A DNA stretch of 64,000 nucleotides from Nocardiopsis eucommiae (GTDB lineage: Bacteria > Actinomycetota > Actinomycetes > Streptosporangiales > Streptosporangiaceae): assembly GCA_018388625.1 (NCBI GenBank), contig CP074402.1, forward strand, positions 3,534,001 through 3,598,000, given 5' to 3'. The notes beneath the pieces were generated by a model. It saw nothing but the letters and a program-made list of their open reading frames with translations. It searched no databases and had not been told where the DNA came from. The position numbers and the translations under genes are program-made. Positions 8,339 through 17,336 of this stretch are shown piece by piece. Each line of letters begins with the position of its first letter. The first letter of the stretch is position 1.

Positions 8339-9295
8339 CTACGTCTCGGTGTTGAGGTCCTGGGGCACGTCACCGGGCGTTAAGTCGGGGCGCATCCTCA
8401 CGTACCTGGCGACATGCCGCCACCGACCAGACACTTCCGCTGAGTCCGGCGACACCTCCACCACCACGTGGGGTTCCACCTGCGTGTAGTGCTGGCGGCC
8501 CTCATTCCCCCACGTCACGGCGAGGGTACGCGGCCAAGGGTGGTCGTCCGTCTTGACCATGTGCACGGCGAGTTCTTCGGACTGCTCCGGGGAGAGGTCC
8601 GTGGTGCGGCCAGCAACCCGCAGCTCACCGGTCGCAGAATCCACCCGGCCCAGGATCAGAGCTCGCGGCGCCCGAGCGTGGCCCACCACGCCGCCCACGA
8701 TCGCCTCGGTGGTGACGCGGTGCTTCCACTTCCGCCACCCACGCGTGCCGGGCCGGTAGGAACGGCGGCCGTCCTTGATCATCACGCCCTCCACGCCCAC
8801 GGCGGGCATCTCCTCCCACCACTGCATGGCGACGTCGGGGTTGTCGGTCTGCCAGCCGAGCGTGAGCGGAGAGGGCTGCTCAACCAGGCCCATCAGACGC
8901 TCCAGTTCCCCGCGCCGGTGGGAGAGCGCCCGGTGCGTGAGGTCGCGGCCACCGATCCTCAACAGGTCGAACACCACGAGATGGCACGGCTCGGAACGCG
9001 CCAGCGCGCGGGCGCGACGGACGGAGGCGGAGTTCCGTCGCAACAAGGCCTGGAAGTCCAGCCGTCCATCCTCCGCCCACCGGATGACCTCCCCGTCCAG
9101 GAGCACGCCCTCGGGGAGCGTGGAAAGGGCGTCAACGAGCTCTGGGAACTTCTGGTTGAACGGCCGGTCCTGCTTGGACGACATCCGCACGGGCCCGGTC
9201 TCAGCCAAGCACCGGAAGCCGTCCCACTTCGGCTCATAGAGCAGGCCGGGGCCAGTGGGCAAGGCGTCAACGGCGGTCGCGAGCATCGGTTCCAC
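8339..9295 (-). CDS. ATP-dependent DNA ligase
   Basis: 318 aa, the size of a minimal LigC/LigD-type ligase (adenylation plus OB domain). Joins DNA nicks through a lysine-AMP intermediate. Visible motifs: I (YEPKWDGFRC, catalytic Lys near residue 24), III (VLLDGEVIRW), IV (VEGVMIKDG), V (RGWRKWKHR), then an OB-like C-terminal half. It has its own leader: a 14-bp hairpin (9351-9384) and, further up, a LexA-type box (9417-9432), suggesting DNA-damage control. It could be a host repair gene or the last gene of the phage. Confidence 0.93.
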   Translation of the reverse strand: MEPMLATAVDALPTGPGLLYEPKWDGFRCLAETGPVRMSSKQDRPFNQKFPELVDALSTLPEGVLLDGEVIRWAEDGRLDFQALLRRNSASVRRARALARSEPCHLVVFDLLRIGGRDLTHRALSHRRGELERLMGLVEQPSPLTLGWQTDNPDVAMQWWEEMPAVGVEGVMIKDGRRSYRPGTRGWRKWKHRVTTEAIVGGVVGHARAPRALILGRVDSATGELRVAGRTTDLSPEQSEELAVHMVKTDDHPWPRTLAVTWGNEGRQHYTQVEPHVVVEVSPDSAEVSGRWRHVARYVRMRPDLTPGDVPQDLNTET

Positions 9296-9350
9296 GACCG
9301 GCCCGTACCCGGCACCACCTCAGCAGGAGACCAACGCCAGGTACGCAAAG

Positions 9351-9384
9351 GCGCCTCACCTCCCAGCATCGGGAGGTGAGGCGC
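9351..9384 (-). terminator. Perfect 14-bp hairpin between late operon and ligase
   Basis: GCGCCTCACCTCCC and GGGAGGTGAGGCGC pair perfectly around a 6-base loop. It lies 56 bases before the ligase start and 88 bases after the late operon. Followed on the minus strand by only a short T run, so it may be a terminator for the late operon or a leader structure. Confidence 0.6.
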
Positions 9385-9416
9385 TGCTTGTTCGACACCG
9401 GGTCCCCACCCTGGCC

Positions 9417-9432
9417 TCGAACACCTGTTCTA
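9417..9432. promoter_or_regulatory. Near-consensus LexA (SOS) box
   Basis: TCGAACACCTGTTCTA matches the actinobacterial SOS box TCGAAC-N4-GTTCGA at 11 of 12 defined positions. It lies 122 bases upstream of the ligase start. Confidence 0.6.
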
Positions 9433-9471
9433 AGAATAGATGCCTTATCGGAAGTCAGCAACCCCCGAGAA

Positions 9472-11025
9472 TCAGATGGGGATGCCGACCGTGAACCCCA
9501 ACCGGGCGACAGGCGGCGGCGCCGCGTCCGGCTCAGCAGGACCGATCCACGCACCGTCCGCGATGGCGAGGTGGCTGATCCACAGCGGCGGAGGGACCCG
9601 ACCCAGGGCGAGGTCGATCGCACTGCGGGTTTCAGGGCCCGCGGACCCGTCAACCGGGGTGACGCCGAGATCGCGTTGGACCAGTTGGACGAGATTATGC
9701 ATCCGCTCGTCGAAGTCGCCGTTGGCCCCGCCCGCGCCCAGGCTGTACCCGAGGTCGAGGAGCTCGTTCTGCAACGCCCGCACCTCCGCGCCGGAGAAAC
9801 CCCACTGCACCAGGGCGCGGTCGCGCCGCCACCGGTACCCGGTCAGGTCCAGGGTGCGGCCCGGGTCGGGGAGCGAGTTCCAGATGTTGCCCCGGTGCCC
9901 GGACGGGTTGTGGCCCGCGAAGTTCCGGGACTCGAACACACCTCCGGCGTAGCGGAGTTCGACGCGCACCCACTGGCCGAGCGCGGTCGCGGACCCGGTT
10001 TCCTGGTCCCAGACCTGCCCGGCGGCGGCGAGCCCCGGCGGGTGCAACCGTGAGCCGACGTTCCCGGCGGCGGTGCCGTGCACCACCCAGGCCAGCGAGG
10101 GCATGACCGCGACGGAGCGGACCTCACCGGTACCGTGCCCGGCGTCCTGGAGGCGAGGCATCCACGCGTACCAGCGCGCGGACCACGCCCCGGTGGTGGG
10201 GAGGGCGACCCGTAGGTGCGGGGTTTCCTCCCGGTGCCCACCAGAGGCGAGGCGGATGGACGCCCGGCCGCGCACCGTCTCCGCGTCGTCATAGACCGCG
10301 CGGGCGCCCGGGTGGCGGACCGTGACCGTGCCGGCCTGGGCGGAGTCGGCCAGGCGGGCGTTGGTGACCTGCTGGCCGACCGGCCCGGACAAGGTGTTCT
10401 CGGCCAGGAGCGGGTAGGTGATCTCGATCCGCTCGAAGTCCACCCACGGAGCGTCGTTGGAGTTGGTCGCGAACGCCGACAGGGCCACCCCCGCATCCCC
10501 GGCCGGGATGGTGTCCTCACCCACCGTCCGATCCAGCTGCCACCCGGACGGTTCCGGGGAGGACGCCGACCACACACGGGCGCGCAGCCGGTGACCGTCC
10601 ACCCGCGCCCGCACCCGAAGCCGTGACCCGGCACCGTAGGTCACCCCGGTGGTCACGGACGCCCCGACCTGGGTGACACCCCGGGTAGCGGACAGGGACA
10701 CCCCGCCGTCCAGCTCCAACCCCACCCGAACCCGGTACCAGGCGGCCGAGCTCTGCCTACGCAGAATCAGCCCAACCAGAACCGGAGCGCCCTCCGACAA
10801 CTGCCCCACCCGGAAGTGGGCGAGGATCTGGGTGTCACCCCACGGGCGGACGATGGTCTGGGATCGCACCCCGCCCGGGTTCGTGGGCAGGGACATGCGG
10901 GCGGCACCCGGGACGACACGGCGTTCCTCCTCCTCGCCGCCGTTGGTCTGCCACCCCAGCCCGGATGGGGTGTTCCCCCACCCCGAGGTGACGGTGCGCG
11001 GGAACGTATCCACAACGATGGTCAT
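9472..11025 (-). CDS. Minor tail protein with peptidoglycan-binding domain
   Basis: 517 aa. The N-terminal ~370 residues are beta-rich, with a lectin-like look (VDTFPRTVTSGWG...). About residues 410-475 form a PG_binding_1-type repeat (VRALQNELLDLGYSLG...DGSAGPETRSAIDLAL). Probably part of the tail tip or fibre that contacts the cell wall. Start overlaps the end of the upstream tail gene by 4 bases; last gene of the late operon. Confidence 0.7.
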   Translation of the reverse strand: MTIVVDTFPRTVTSGWGNTPSGLGWQTNGGEEEERRVVPGAARMSLPTNPGGVRSQTIVRPWGDTQILAHFRVGQLSEGAPVLVGLILRRQSSAAWYRVRVGLELDGGVSLSATRGVTQVGASVTTGVTYGAGSRLRVRARVDGHRLRARVWSASSPEPSGWQLDRTVGEDTIPAGDAGVALSAFATNSNDAPWVDFERIEITYPLLAENTLSGPVGQQVTNARLADSAQAGTVTVRHPGARAVYDDAETVRGRASIRLASGGHREETPHLRVALPTTGAWSARWYAWMPRLQDAGHGTGEVRSVAVMPSLAWVVHGTAAGNVGSRLHPPGLAAAGQVWDQETGSATALGQWVRVELRYAGGVFESRNFAGHNPSGHRGNIWNSLPDPGRTLDLTGYRWRRDRALVQWGFSGAEVRALQNELLDLGYSLGAGGANGDFDERMHNLVQLVQRDLGVTPVDGSAGPETRSAIDLALGRVPPPLWISHLAIADGAWIGPAEPDAAPPPVARLGFTVGIPI

Positions 11026-11798
11026 CGGATGGTCACCTGCATCGTGACGTCCGCGATCTCGTCATCCACGTCGCCCGGCTCGATCCGGACAGTTAGACCG
11101 GACCCGTCCGAGACGGTGGCGTCCGGGGCGAACACCCCGACCGGGTTGTCCGGGGTCAACGCCACGGCCGCGACCACGGTCTGGGTGCCCGTGTCCGGGT
11201 CGATGGTGAGCACGGAGCAGACGAGTTCCCCCGAGGTGACGGTGGCCTGGGCGCGCATCCTGGGGATGGTCTGGGTGCGGCCGATGTCGTTGGTGTACGG
11301 GTGTGGGCTGGTGCGGGGTTCCTCGACCCGGCCGGGGTGGGTCCACATCAGCGGGTGCCCAGATCCACTGGGTTCCCCAGGCTCCTCCCCTCCCCCACCA
11401 TTGCCCTGTTCGAGGGTGTGGACCCGGGCCTCGACCGCGGTCACGATGGTGGGCCAGTCCGAGGTGGTGATGATCCACCGGCCCTGGGCGTCGTTGCCGT
11501 CGTCCTCGTCCGGGTCTCCGGGGTCGGTGGGTTCGGGTCCGATGAGGAGACGACGGACTTCGTCGGGGCCTCGGAACCGGGGGATGTCTCCGTACTCTCC
11601 GGCGATGATGTGGTCGACTTGGTCGCCGGAGGCGTTGAGGAGGTCCATGACCCGCTCGCCGGTGCCGTGGTCGTAGGCCCAGAGGCGGACGCCGGGGACG
11701 AGGATGGTCTGGTAGCCGACTGTTTCGCCGGGGAGTTGGGCCTGCTGGCCGGGGCTGATGACGTAGTCGGCGGGGCCTCCGCCGTACCAGTACCTCAC
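11022..11798 (-). CDS. Putative minor tail protein
   Basis: 258 aa. N-terminal beta domain, a central Pro/Gly/Asp-rich linker (PEPTDPGDPDEDDGND), then a beta-rich C-terminal part (TGTQTVVAAVALTPDNPVG). Position between holin and the PG-binding tail protein suggests a tail or baseplate role. No clear family. Confidence 0.6.
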   Translation of the reverse strand: MRYWYGGGPADYVISPGQQAQLPGETVGYQTILVPGVRLWAYDHGTGERVMDLLNASGDQVDHIIAGEYGDIPRFRGPDEVRRLLIGPEPTDPGDPDEDDGNDAQGRWIITTSDWPTIVTAVEARVHTLEQGNGGGGEEPGEPSGSGHPLMWTHPGRVEEPRTSPHPYTNDIGRTQTIPRMRAQATVTSGELVCSVLTIDPDTGTQTVVAAVALTPDNPVGVFAPDATVSDGSGLTVRIEPGDVDDEIADVTMQVTIR

Positions 11799-11851
11799 AG
11801 GCCCGCCCTCCTGTTCATTCTGTTGTGGTGGTGTGGGGGGTGGTGGTGGGG

Positions 11852-12175
11852 TCAGGCTCCTGCCGCGTTGCGGGCGGCGGTGATGTCGGTGGCGGGCACG
11901 TACACCGGGGTCTGGGCGGTGGTGCCGAAGGACAGGAGGAGGCGGCCGATGGTCTGGGCCGTCTGTCCAGCGCGGGTCTCCAGGACGCGGCCGAGCAGGT
12001 AGTAGCCGCCGCCCACGACGAACGCCACAGCCGGTTCGAGGGCGGGCTCGATGACGGCGGCGAGCGCGGTCTCGGGGAGGGTGATGCCCTGTCCGGCGGC
12101 GAGCGCGGCGACGGCGCCGACGAGGTACGGGAGGAGGGTGCGGACGACGGCGGCGGGTTCGATACGACGGGACAT
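11852..12175 (-). CDS. Holin-like membrane protein
   Basis: 107 aa with two hydrophobic segments, LLPYLVGAVAALAAG (about 14-28) and AVAFVVGGGYYLLG (about 49-62). Sits immediately downstream of the endolysin, as actinophage holins do. Would permeabilise the membrane and release the amidase. The alternative candidate is 13730-14110. Confidence 0.65.
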   Translation of the reverse strand: MSRRIEPAAVVRTLLPYLVGAVAALAAGQGITLPETALAAVIEPALEPAVAFVVGGGYYLLGRVLETRAGQTAQTIGRLLLSFGTTAQTPVYVPATDITAARNAAGA

Positions 12176-12256
12176 GGAGAGGCCTTTCAGGTGATGGGGA
12201 ACAGGGAAGGGGAGCCCCCTTGTTCGGGCGGCTCCCCTGGCGTGGGTGGGTGTGGG

Positions 12257-13135
12257 TCAGGGCTTCAGGTGGACGGTGCCGCTGATGGTCGCGGTCGCGG
12301 GCAGACCACCACCGTCACCGAAGCAGGTGCACTCAGGAACCTCGATGCGGTTCGCGGCCCGCTCGGCTTCCCGGCGTGCGCACGCCCGGATGAGCTGGGC
12401 GTATGACTCCCCGGTCATCGACTTGACCGAGGTCAGGTTCGACCCGACGTACCGCCTGGCCGCGAGAAGGCCCGCGCTGGTACCCGCTCCCCACTGGCCG
12501 TCGACCCCGAAGGGCTCCAGCTCACTACCGAAACCGGCGGCCACGATCAGCCTCTGGACGGCCTTGACCCCCTCGGAGGGGGTGGGGATGCCGTCGCCTT
12601 CCTTGAGTCCGAGCAAGGGGAAATCTCCTTCAGGTGATGGGTTGCTGGTGCCGCCGGTGCCCCAGTCGCCGGACCGAACACGGGACATGAGCGGGGTGCC
12701 GGGGCACGAGGTGGCGATGTGGGCCTGGTGGCCGGTGATGGAGGACGAGTTGACGCCGCGCGCGGCCAGCCAGGTGCGGAGTTCTAGGAACGCGCGGAGC
12801 ATGTTCGCGGGCGGCTGCTGATTGCCACCGACCATGAACAGAACCCCGATGCGGGTGGCGTTGACCCCCGGAGAGTGCGATCCGATCCGGTTGAGCCCGC
12901 GGCCGGTCAGGACGATGCCGTGCGGGCACACGACGTAGTGGTAGCCGAGTCCGGCCCAGCCGAGACCGAGGTGGTAGGAGTGCCAGCCGCGTACCTGGGA
13001 TCGGCACTGGGTGTGGGCGCCGTGCGGGACCTGGGAGGCGCCGACGTAGTGGACGGTGATGCCCTGGCGGGGTGAGCCGGGGGAGCCGATGGTGGTGGGG
13101 ATGCCGACTGTCGCGGCGGATTCGATGGTGGCCAT
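12257..13135 (-). CDS. Endolysin: N-acetylmuramoyl-L-alanine amidase
   Basis: 292 aa from ATG 13135 (MATIESAATVGIPTT). The N-terminal ~190 residues look like a PGRP/amidase_2 domain: ITVHYVGASQ (zinc His), GLGWAGLGYHYVVCPHG, and TGHQAHIATSCPGTPL (second His and Cys). The C-terminal ~90 residues resemble a peptidoglycan-binding repeat (VKAVQRLIVAAGF...DGQWGAGT). Cleaves the amide between MurNAc and peptide at lysis. The holin gene follows. Confidence 0.85.
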   Translation of the reverse strand: MATIESAATVGIPTTIGSPGSPRQGITVHYVGASQVPHGAHTQCRSQVRGWHSYHLGLGWAGLGYHYVVCPHGIVLTGRGLNRIGSHSPGVNATRIGVLFMVGGNQQPPANMLRAFLELRTWLAARGVNSSSITGHQAHIATSCPGTPLMSRVRSGDWGTGGTSNPSPEGDFPLLGLKEGDGIPTPSEGVKAVQRLIVAAGFGSELEPFGVDGQWGAGTSAGLLAARRYVGSNLTSVKSMTGESYAQLIRACARREAERAANRIEVPECTCFGDGGGLPATATISGTVHLKP

Positions 13136-13209
13136 GGCCCTTCCTGTGGGCATGAGGAAGGGCCCCGACCGGGGTTCGGTGCGGGGCCCTGAAAGGGGGC
13201 GGGAGGGTT

Positions 13210-13443
13210 CTACTCCGTGGTGTCCACGGGGTAGGGGCGGGTGCCGGTGGCGCGCACCGTCTCGGTTACTCCGGTGACGGTGTGCCGGGCCGCGAGCGTG
13301 GTGATGAGGTCTCGCACCGCCTCGTCCAGGCCCTCGATCGGTGAGGTCGCGTCGACGGTCAGCCGCACCACGTCCGTGGGTGCCGGGTGGTTGCTGATGA
13401 GGATGGTGTAGGTGGTCTCGGGGTCGTGCCGGTACTCGTACAT
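13210..13443 (-). CDS. Small phage protein
   Basis: 77 aa (MYEYRHDPETTYTILISNH). Possible ribosome site GGAGGCCC before the ATG. Conserved domain not recognised. Lies in the tail-lysis interval. Confidence 0.55.
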   Translation of the reverse strand: MYEYRHDPETTYTILISNHPAPTDVVRLTVDATSPIEGLDEAVRDLITTLAARHTVTGVTETVRATGTRPYPVDTTE

Positions 13444-13461
13444 TGAGGGCCTCCTGTGGAG

Positions 13462-13737
13462 TTACTGGGCGGGGAAGAAGGTGCCGGGCCGGTGCGCGGA
13501 CGCGGACACGCGCTTGACGACCCGGATCGGGCTTTCGGCGTGGATGACCTGGCAGAACGCACGCATGGCGGCGTCCAGGGTCTCCGGGGTGTAGCGGGCG
13601 TTGGACGGCGACAGGGTGTCGTCCACTGTCACCTCCAGCCACCCTTCGTACTGCTCCGTCATCGCCATCTCGTACCGGAACGGGGTGCCGATCCTGAAGT
13701 CGTAGTCGGGCTCGGGAGGGGTTTCGGGTTCACACAC
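13462..13737 (-). CDS. Small phage protein
   Basis: 91 aa from GTG 13737, chosen because AAGGAG sits 7 bases upstream. Soluble, with a YEMAMTEQYEGWLEVTVDD core. Overlaps the preceding membrane-protein gene by 8 bases. Function unknown. Confidence 0.55.
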   Translation of the reverse strand: MCEPETPPEPDYDFRIGTPFRYEMAMTEQYEGWLEVTVDDTLSPSNARYTPETLDAAMRAFCQVIHAESPIRVVKRVSASAHRPGTFFPAQ

Positions 13738-14110
13738 GGTGGTCTCCTTGCTGTGGTGGGTCGGGGTTGATGGTGATGTCCTGCTGGACCACAGGCGGGG
13801 TCGGGTCGCGGGCCGCAAGCTCGTCCACGACCTCCTTGACCTCGCGGACCTTGTCCTTCAGCGAGGTGCCGTGGTTGTACTTCACCTCGTGCTCGATCGC
13901 GTGCAGCCGCTCCATCACCCCGGGCCGGGCATCCACCCCAGGGCGGGCAGGTTCCCCAGCCCAGTCGTCCAGGAAGTGTCCGACCCGGCGCAGCGTCGCG
14001 AGGACCTTGCGTACCCCGACCGTGATCACGGTGACCCCGGTGACGACAGCAGCGGCTCCGCCGATCCACAGCCCGGAGGACGCCAGCCAGGCCGGGAGTT
14101 CAGATGTCAT
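13730..14110 (-). CDS. Single-span membrane protein, second holin candidate
   Basis: 126 aa. One membrane span near the N-terminus (LWIGGAAAVVTGVTVITVGV, about 12-31), then a basic segment and a charged helical tail (VREVKEVVDELAARD). Layout resembles DUF2746-type phage proteins of lysis cassettes. ATG 14110 lies inside the end of the tail-fibre gene (11-base overlap). Confidence 0.6.
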   Translation of the reverse strand: MTSELPAWLASSGLWIGGAAAVVTGVTVITVGVRKVLATLRRVGHFLDDWAGEPARPGVDARPGVMERLHAIEHEVKYNHGTSLKDKVREVKEVVDELAARDPTPPVVQQDITINPDPPQQGDHRV

Positions 14111-15066
14111 AGACGAATCCGTCCAACGCGATCCACCGGGGGCGTGCTCGTGGAAGGCGATGATCTGCCCCGGCAACCGGTTCGACGCGTTCTCGCTGGC
14201 GACCTCCAGGCGGCAGGTCGCCCCCCACGAACCGCCTGAGCTGCGGGACTCGGCCGCGCCGACATCGCGCACCCACGCGTTCGGGCGGGCAGCAGCCGGA
14301 AGGCGCCCGTAGTAGTCGTTGTTCGGGAGCGCGTTGCCGTTGGTGCGGGAGATCGTGCCGCGCAGCTCAACCCGCCCCGAGGAGAGGAACCTCCACGACG
14401 GGGAACGGCCGTGCCCTGGGGTGGTGTACCCGGACCGTAGGGTGATGGGCTGCCACGCGGTAGGGAAGTCGGTTTCGGAGACGAGCCGCCAAGAGTCACC
14501 CACCCGGATCTGGATGCGGCCGGTGTCGGTCTCGTAGATCAACTGGCCCTCGAACGTTTCCGGGGGCCGGTTCGTGGAGTGGCACGGGACCGCCCCGCCG
14601 GGCGCCGTCAGCTCCCGAACCCGCAGGTCCACGTCCCCCGGTGCGACGACGGTGGACCCCCGGCCACAACGATGACGCCCAGGACGAGGTCCCACACCCC
14701 GGCCGGGTTGCGGGTGGGGTTGGGTGGGGTGGACGCGCCCGGGGAGCCGGGCAGGATCACCACGGTCGCCTCATCAGCCTGCGGGTCCGCGCGGACCACG
14801 ACCAGGTCCCGGCGGGGCTGCCCGGACGTGTTGGCCTGAATGCCCCGGGTTTCTGGGGCGCTGATCCGGTACCAGTAGCCGCCGACGAGCGCGTACCCGG
14901 TGCCGATGGTGATGAGGCCGGTGCCGTTGGCGGTGACCTCCATCCGCTGTCCGGCGTCGGGCCCGGCGGTGACGACCCCGGAGGGTGCGAACTGGCGGTA
15001 CCAGCGGGCGAGATCTTCGGCGGTGTCGAGGTCGCTGTCAGCGAAAACGCCGGACTGCTCGGCCAC
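14100..15066 (-). CDS. Minor tail / fibre protein (two frame breaks)
   Basis: 322 aa after repair. The N-terminus (SGVFADSDLDTAEDLARWYR) is typical of actinophage tail proteins downstream of the Gp37-like protein. The frame is restored by one extra G on the minus strand at 14657-14661 (VVAGGSTVVAPGDVDLRV) and one extra C at 14138-14142, which yields the natural ending PRWIALDGFVYDI. The middle holds GQLIYETDTGRIQIRVGDSW, a common fibre motif, and a C-terminal beta domain. Probably receptor contact. Confidence 0.7.
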
Positions 15067-15136
15067 GACCGCCTCCTTTCATGACGAAGGCCCCCGGCAC
15101 CGTGTGGTGTGGGGGCCCGTGGGGATCGAGAGCGGG

Positions 15137-16324
15137 TTAGGTGGCGGCCAGAGCGGCGACTTCCCGGCGCAGGCGGCGAAGCGCCCGGTAGGTGCGGGGC
15201 AGGTGCACGGCGTCCCCCACGATCGGGGTGATGGTCTGCCCGTCCGCTGGGGTACGCCGGTACACGACCTCGCGGATCAGGTCGGTGACGGTGCCGCGCG
15301 GGGTGGCGAAGTTGACCCGGTCACCCAGGCCGACATCGGTGTTCCACACGAGGCCTTCGGTGGGGAGCAGGTCGAACGCCACAGTCTGCTGGGCGGCGGC
15401 CTCCGCGAACCGCTCCTCGGCCTGCTGCGCGCTGGCGATCTTCGGGTCCACCCACTCGGTGTCGTCCGGGCCGGACGGGGCCTGGGCCAGGTCTCGGGAG
15501 TCCTTGAACTCCTCGATGACCAGACCCGGCCACAGCGGCGACAGCTGCGTGTACTGGAACAGGAGCCGGTCCGCGCCCTCACCCCCGGCCCCGATGATGT
15601 AGTGGGTAACCTCAGGCGGGGTCAGCTCGTAGGTGTACGTGGCGACGTTGCCGAGCTCCACGGAGAACCCCATGTCGTCGGTGAGGTCACGGGGTTCGTA
15701 CACGCCGAACAGCAGGTCGGTTCCGTGTTGGAGGACCCGCCAGCCGAGCCCGGCGCCGGCCGCCAGGGCGAACGCGTGCTCGTGCAGGTCCGTGAACCGT
15801 TCCGATGAGGTGATGGTGGGGCCGCGCCCCTGTGAGGTGGGGACGGTCAGGCCGGGGTGGCGGCGGGTGGTGAGTGCTGCGGGTCCGGCCTGCCTGCTGA
15901 TGAGGGTGCCGATCACGGTTTCGGCGGGGCCGGTGATGGCGGTGCGGTCCACCTGGTGTTTGACCCCGGTCGGGGTGATCGCGGTGGTGTGGGACGGGTA
16001 GATGATGCGGCGGAACGCGGACGTGTCGGAGATGCCGGTGAACGTGGAGGTTTCCGCGCCGTCCGGGTTATCGGTTCCCGCGTCATCGGTGATCTCGGAG
16101 ACCAGCCGATCGATGGGGCCGGAGAACACGACCTGGCCGTCGACCTCGAACTGGATGCCAGCCCCTTCTTCGAGGAGCTGGGCGCTGTCGGTGTCGGCGT
16201 CGACCATGATTTTCCACGCCCCGTGGTCTAGGTGCCGGTCGTGGATCTCGAGTTCCTGTTCGTCGTCGATCTCGCCGATCATCTCCCGGTCGGCGTTACG
16301 GACCCGGATGACCCACTCGTCCAC
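15137..16324 (-). CDS. Gp37-like minor tail protein
   Basis: 395 aa. Resembles the Siphovirus Gp37-like tail family: N-terminal WVIRVRNADREMIGEIDDE, FSGPIDRL near residue 68, and the C-terminal GDRVNFATPRGTVTDLIREV. Acts at the tail tip next to the Dit-like protein encoded just before it. Intact reading frame. Confidence 0.8.
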   Translation of the reverse strand: MDEWVIRVRNADREMIGEIDDEQELEIHDRHLDHGAWKIMVDADTDSAQLLEEGAGIQFEVDGQVVFSGPIDRLVSEITDDAGTDNPDGAETSTFTGISDTSAFRRIIYPSHTTAITPTGVKHQVDRTAITGPAETVIGTLISRQAGPAALTTRRHPGLTVPTSQGRGPTITSSERFTDLHEHAFALAAGAGLGWRVLQHGTDLLFGVYEPRDLTDDMGFSVELGNVATYTYELTPPEVTHYIIGAGGEGADRLLFQYTQLSPLWPGLVIEEFKDSRDLAQAPSGPDDTEWVDPKIASAQQAEERFAEAAAQQTVAFDLLPTEGLVWNTDVGLGDRVNFATPRGTVTDLIREVVYRRTPADGQTITPIVGDAVHLPRTYRALRRLRREVAALAAT

Positions 16325-16346
16325 CCAGCCACTTCCTTTCGTCTGG

Positions 16347-17306
16347 TCACGCGGTCGGGGCGAGCGGTATGTAGCGCAGGATCAGCCTCGACTCCTCGGC
16401 CATCCCTGTTGCCTCCACGTCCACGGTGTTGACGCCCTTGTTGAGCGGCCACAGGGTGGACCCGGGCTGGGTGAGCAGCCGGTACGCCCGTTCACCGTTG
16501 AGCCGGACGGACTTGCGGCGGGGGCGGGTGTCGATCACCAGCTCATCCCCCGACTCCAGGCCGCCCCGGATCTCCATCCACCGGCCGGTGGTCACGTTGG
16601 TCAGCCGCACCCCTGGGGCGATCGGGCCCCGCAACGTCCACACTGGCCACGTCTGCACCGACCCGGCGACGCGGATATTCATGCCGGGGCCGATCGCCGC
16701 CGACCGGCGCACCTTGACGGGGAGGATCGGCAGCCACTTCCGGCCGTCGTCCGAAGGGCCCCGGTAGATGACCTCCACCGGGTCGAGCTCCCAGAACGGC
16801 TGCTCCGCCCGGAACAGGAGCCCGAAGGACGCCCACAGCAGCCCTTCGACGTCCCGGTCCATCTCGCCCTCCGCGCCGGACTCGTAGTGCGCGGTGATGG
16901 TCCGCCTGGTGCCGTCGAACTCCTGGACGGTGATGGTGCCCCGGCCTCCGCCGTTGACGTCCATCGGGTCCAGGTCCTCAGCGAGTCGGCGCCGCCGGTT
17001 GATGATGTCGGCACGGTCGCGGCCGTGGATCTTGATGGGGAAGAACAACTCCCTGGGGAGCGCGCGGACGCCGGTCACCTGGTCGCCGTTGAGCACCCCC
17101 GACTCGCGCCGGTAGAACTCGTACTCGGGCATCCCAAGGCCGCGGGCCCCGTCCATCAGGGTGTAGCCGCGCGCCCAGTCGGTGAGGACGGTGATGTTGC
17201 CTTCTGCGCTTGTCCAGGTGATGCGGGTGGCGTAGGAGGGTTGGCGGGGCGGGAGCCCGACACCGGGCCTGCCTGGTGGTGTGGGTGGCAGGTAGATGAT
17301 CGGCAT
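16347..17306 (-). CDS. Distal tail (Dit-like) protein
   Basis: 319 aa. Typical second protein after the tape measure in Gram-positive siphoviruses. Features: RGYTLMDGARGLGMPEYE, FFPIKIHGRDRADIINRRRR and a C-terminal galectin-like beta region (GPMNIR-type stretch, GDELVIDTRPRRKSVRLNG). Forms the ring linking tail tube and tip. Confidence 0.8.
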   Translation of the reverse strand: MPIIYLPPTPPGRPGVGLPPRQPSYATRITWTSAEGNITVLTDWARGYTLMDGARGLGMPEYEFYRRESGVLNGDQVTGVRALPRELFFPIKIHGRDRADIINRRRRLAEDLDPMDVNGGGRGTITVQEFDGTRRTITAHYESGAEGEMDRDVEGLLWASFGLLFRAEQPFWELDPVEVIYRGPSDDGRKWLPILPVKVRRSAAIGPGMNIRVAGSVQTWPVWTLRGPIAPGVRLTNVTTGRWMEIRGGLESGDELVIDTRPRRKSVRLNGERAYRLLTQPGSTLWPLNKGVNTVDVEATGMAEESRLILRYIPLAPTA

Positions 17307-17336
17307 CGGGCCCCGGCCCCTCTCGTTCGGTGGTGG

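Noticed and set aside
9351..9384. Hairpin as attachment core
   Set aside because: A perfect 14-bp palindrome with short loop is better explained as terminator or leader structure; no direct repeat partner was found.
13730..14695. Apparent 321-aa fusion of tail fibre and membrane protein
   Set aside because: Restoring one C at 14138-14142 gives a natural stop at 14100 after FVYDI and a separate ATG at 14110.
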